Shown piece by piece: positions 63,299 through 64,000 of a stretch of 64,000 nucleotides of DNA. The stretch is from positions 124,001 to 188,000 of the forward strand of contig NZ_JADNBB010000009.1 in assembly GCF_015550595.1 (NCBI RefSeq), given 5' to 3'. The number at the start of each line of letters is the position of its first letter. Within the stretch, counting starts at the first letter, position 1. A model generated the notes under the pieces. It saw only the letters and a program-made list of their open reading frames with translations, ran no database searches and was not told where the DNA came from. The stretch comes from Parabacteroides goldsteinii (lineage in GTDB: Bacteria; Bacteroidota; Bacteroidia; Bacteroidales; Tannerellaceae). Made by a program: the position numbers and the translations under genes.

Positions 63299-64000
63299 CT
63301 ATATTTTATATAGATCAAATAACAGGCTGTCCTCCGGATATAATCTCCGTATCATTTCACGTTCCGATTCGGGAATATCATAATCTTTTGCGATTTTCAA
63401 CTGACCGCTATATTCCGATAAGTCAAAAGCGTCCAACAATATTTCCCAATCGGGGAAATATTCATATTGTAAAACTTCTACTTTTTTCCCCATAAAATCA
63501 CTTTGGGGATTTAACCAGGGAAGTCGTTTATTGCGTAAAAAATAATCTCGCCCGACAGGTTTAAAACGAAAAATCCGTTTGCAAAATTCATCAGTGGAAA
63601 CTTGTGCGAGTTTCCACTGATGAAACGTATATGTCCAGGGACATATACGTCGTAAAAAGTATATGAATTTTTTCGATAAGTTCCACTCCTTATATTCGCC
63701 ATCAAAAACATATTGAGGTTTCTTTCTATTTGAAACAGTTCCAAACTGCCTTCTCAATTCTTTTACTGCCGAATAAAAACGATTATACGGATTACGTACC
63801 ATCACAATCACCCGGTAGTTTTCCCACTCCGGAACAAAACGAGGTAAATCATGATACGAAATATGTCCCAGATCGGTGCCATGCGCTATCAAAAACGGTT
63901 TCCACCATTTTATGGCATCTGTTCGTCCATACTTTTTAATGTAAATTTCCCGCAGGAACGTTCCGCCGGATTTTGGATTATGCAGGTATATAACCTTACG
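63299..64000 (-). CDS. Sulfotransferase, Sulfotransfer_2-like (5' end outside window)
   Basis: The frame is open to the right edge, so the first codons lie beyond 64,000; 233 residues are visible. The 5'-phosphosulfate loop is at the edge (VIYLHNPKSGGTFLREIY), the 3'-phosphate region is VIVMVRNPYNRFYSAVKEL, and the C-terminus RRLYPEDSLLFDLYKI is typical of the chondroitin/HNK-1-type group. It differs from the sulfotransferase at 59937, so two sulfation steps or positions are likely. Two adjacent perfect palindromes lie in its coding region (63587-63650). Confidence 0.85.
   Translation of the reverse strand, partial: RKVIYLHNPKSGGTFLREIYIKKYGRTDAIKWWKPFLIAHGTDLGHISYHDLPRFVPEWENYRVIVMVRNPYNRFYSAVKELRRQFGTVSNRKKPQYVFDGEYKEWNLSKKFIYFLRRICPWTYTFHQWKLAQVSTDEFCKRIFRFKPVGRDYFLRNKRLPWLNPQSDFMGKKVEVLQYEYFPDWEILLDAFDLSEYSGQLKIAKDYDIPESEREMIRRLYPEDSLLFDLYKI
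63587..63650. repeat. Tandem perfect palindromes inside the second sulfotransferase gene
   Basis: Arms ttcatcagtggaaact (63587-63602) and agtttccactgatgaa (63609-63624) with a 6-base loop are followed with no gap by acgtatatgtcc (63625-63636) and ggacatatacgt (63639-63650) with a 2-base loop. The frame stays open through both. Confidence 0.9.

Overview
The window reads as a chromosomal segment of a gut Bacteroidales, most likely Parabacteroides. The reasons are SusC/SusD pairs with STN domains driven by ECF sigma/FecR pairs, several promoter boxes of the Bacteroidetes type (TTTG ... TAnnTTTG), a type III glutamine synthetase, an LL-diaminopimelate aminotransferase lysine route, and a Wza/Wzc exopolysaccharide locus. 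Genus placement comes from gene style and is not tested. No rRNA, tRNA, CRISPR array, insertion sequence or prophage was seen.

Region 1 (1-5.3 kb and 15.4-24.1 kb, plus strand) is a nitrogen-assimilation neighbourhood: gltB (3' part), gltD and asnB, then dapF, dapL, a broken glnK/amt remnant, asnA, glutamine synthetase III, a small toxin-antitoxin pair and nadE. Nearly all of these enzymes use or make glutamine, glutamate or ammonia.

Region 2 (5.4-15.0 kb) lies inside region 1. It is a glycan-use locus: a GH89 alpha-N-acetylglucosaminidase, then an ECF sigma factor, FecR anti-sigma factor, SusC with STN domain, and SusD. Two near-identical ECF-type promoters (TAGGG, 16-17 nt, CGTCTAAT) precede fecR and susC, which suggests positive autoregulation.

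Region 3 (24.2-34.1 kb, minus strand) is a second ECF sigma/FecR/SusC/SusD locus followed by a Ser-type S1 sulfatase and a GH109-type alpha-N-acetylgalactosaminidase. Both loci fit growth on host mucin-like glycans.

Region 4 (34.2-44.1 kb) holds housekeeping genes: a divergent RhlE-like helicase and RecQ, a small winged-helix protein, an operon aguA-aguB-pabB-pabC joining putrescine and p-aminobenzoate synthesis, and a membrane protein/winged-helix regulator/CreD cluster with two copies of one operator-like site.

Region 5 (44.2 kb to the right edge, minus strand) is an exopolysaccharide operon that enters from beyond the window. In transcription order it has a sulfotransferase (5' end cut off), GT4, GT2, an HU-like protein, a second sulfotransferase, Wza, Wzc, a small beta-barrel, GT25, a YjbH/GfcD N-half barrel, an SDR epimerase, GT4, an SGNH hydrolase, GT4, a WcaF-like acyltransferase, two GT2, a YjbH/GfcD C-half barrel, a GT2 and finally a lipoprotein. 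No flippase, polymerase or initiating transferase is visible, so they may lie past 64,000.

The most unusual signals are in region 5. Two sulfotransferase genes sit in a gut-bacterial polysaccharide locus, each carrying a tandem pair of perfect palindromes inside the reading frame (60019-60070 and 63587-63650). The YjbH/GfcD double barrel appears to be split into two genes about 7 kb apart. Elsewhere the notable items are a palindromic in-frame insertion in gltB, a glnK-amt deletion scar, and the paired ECF promoters.
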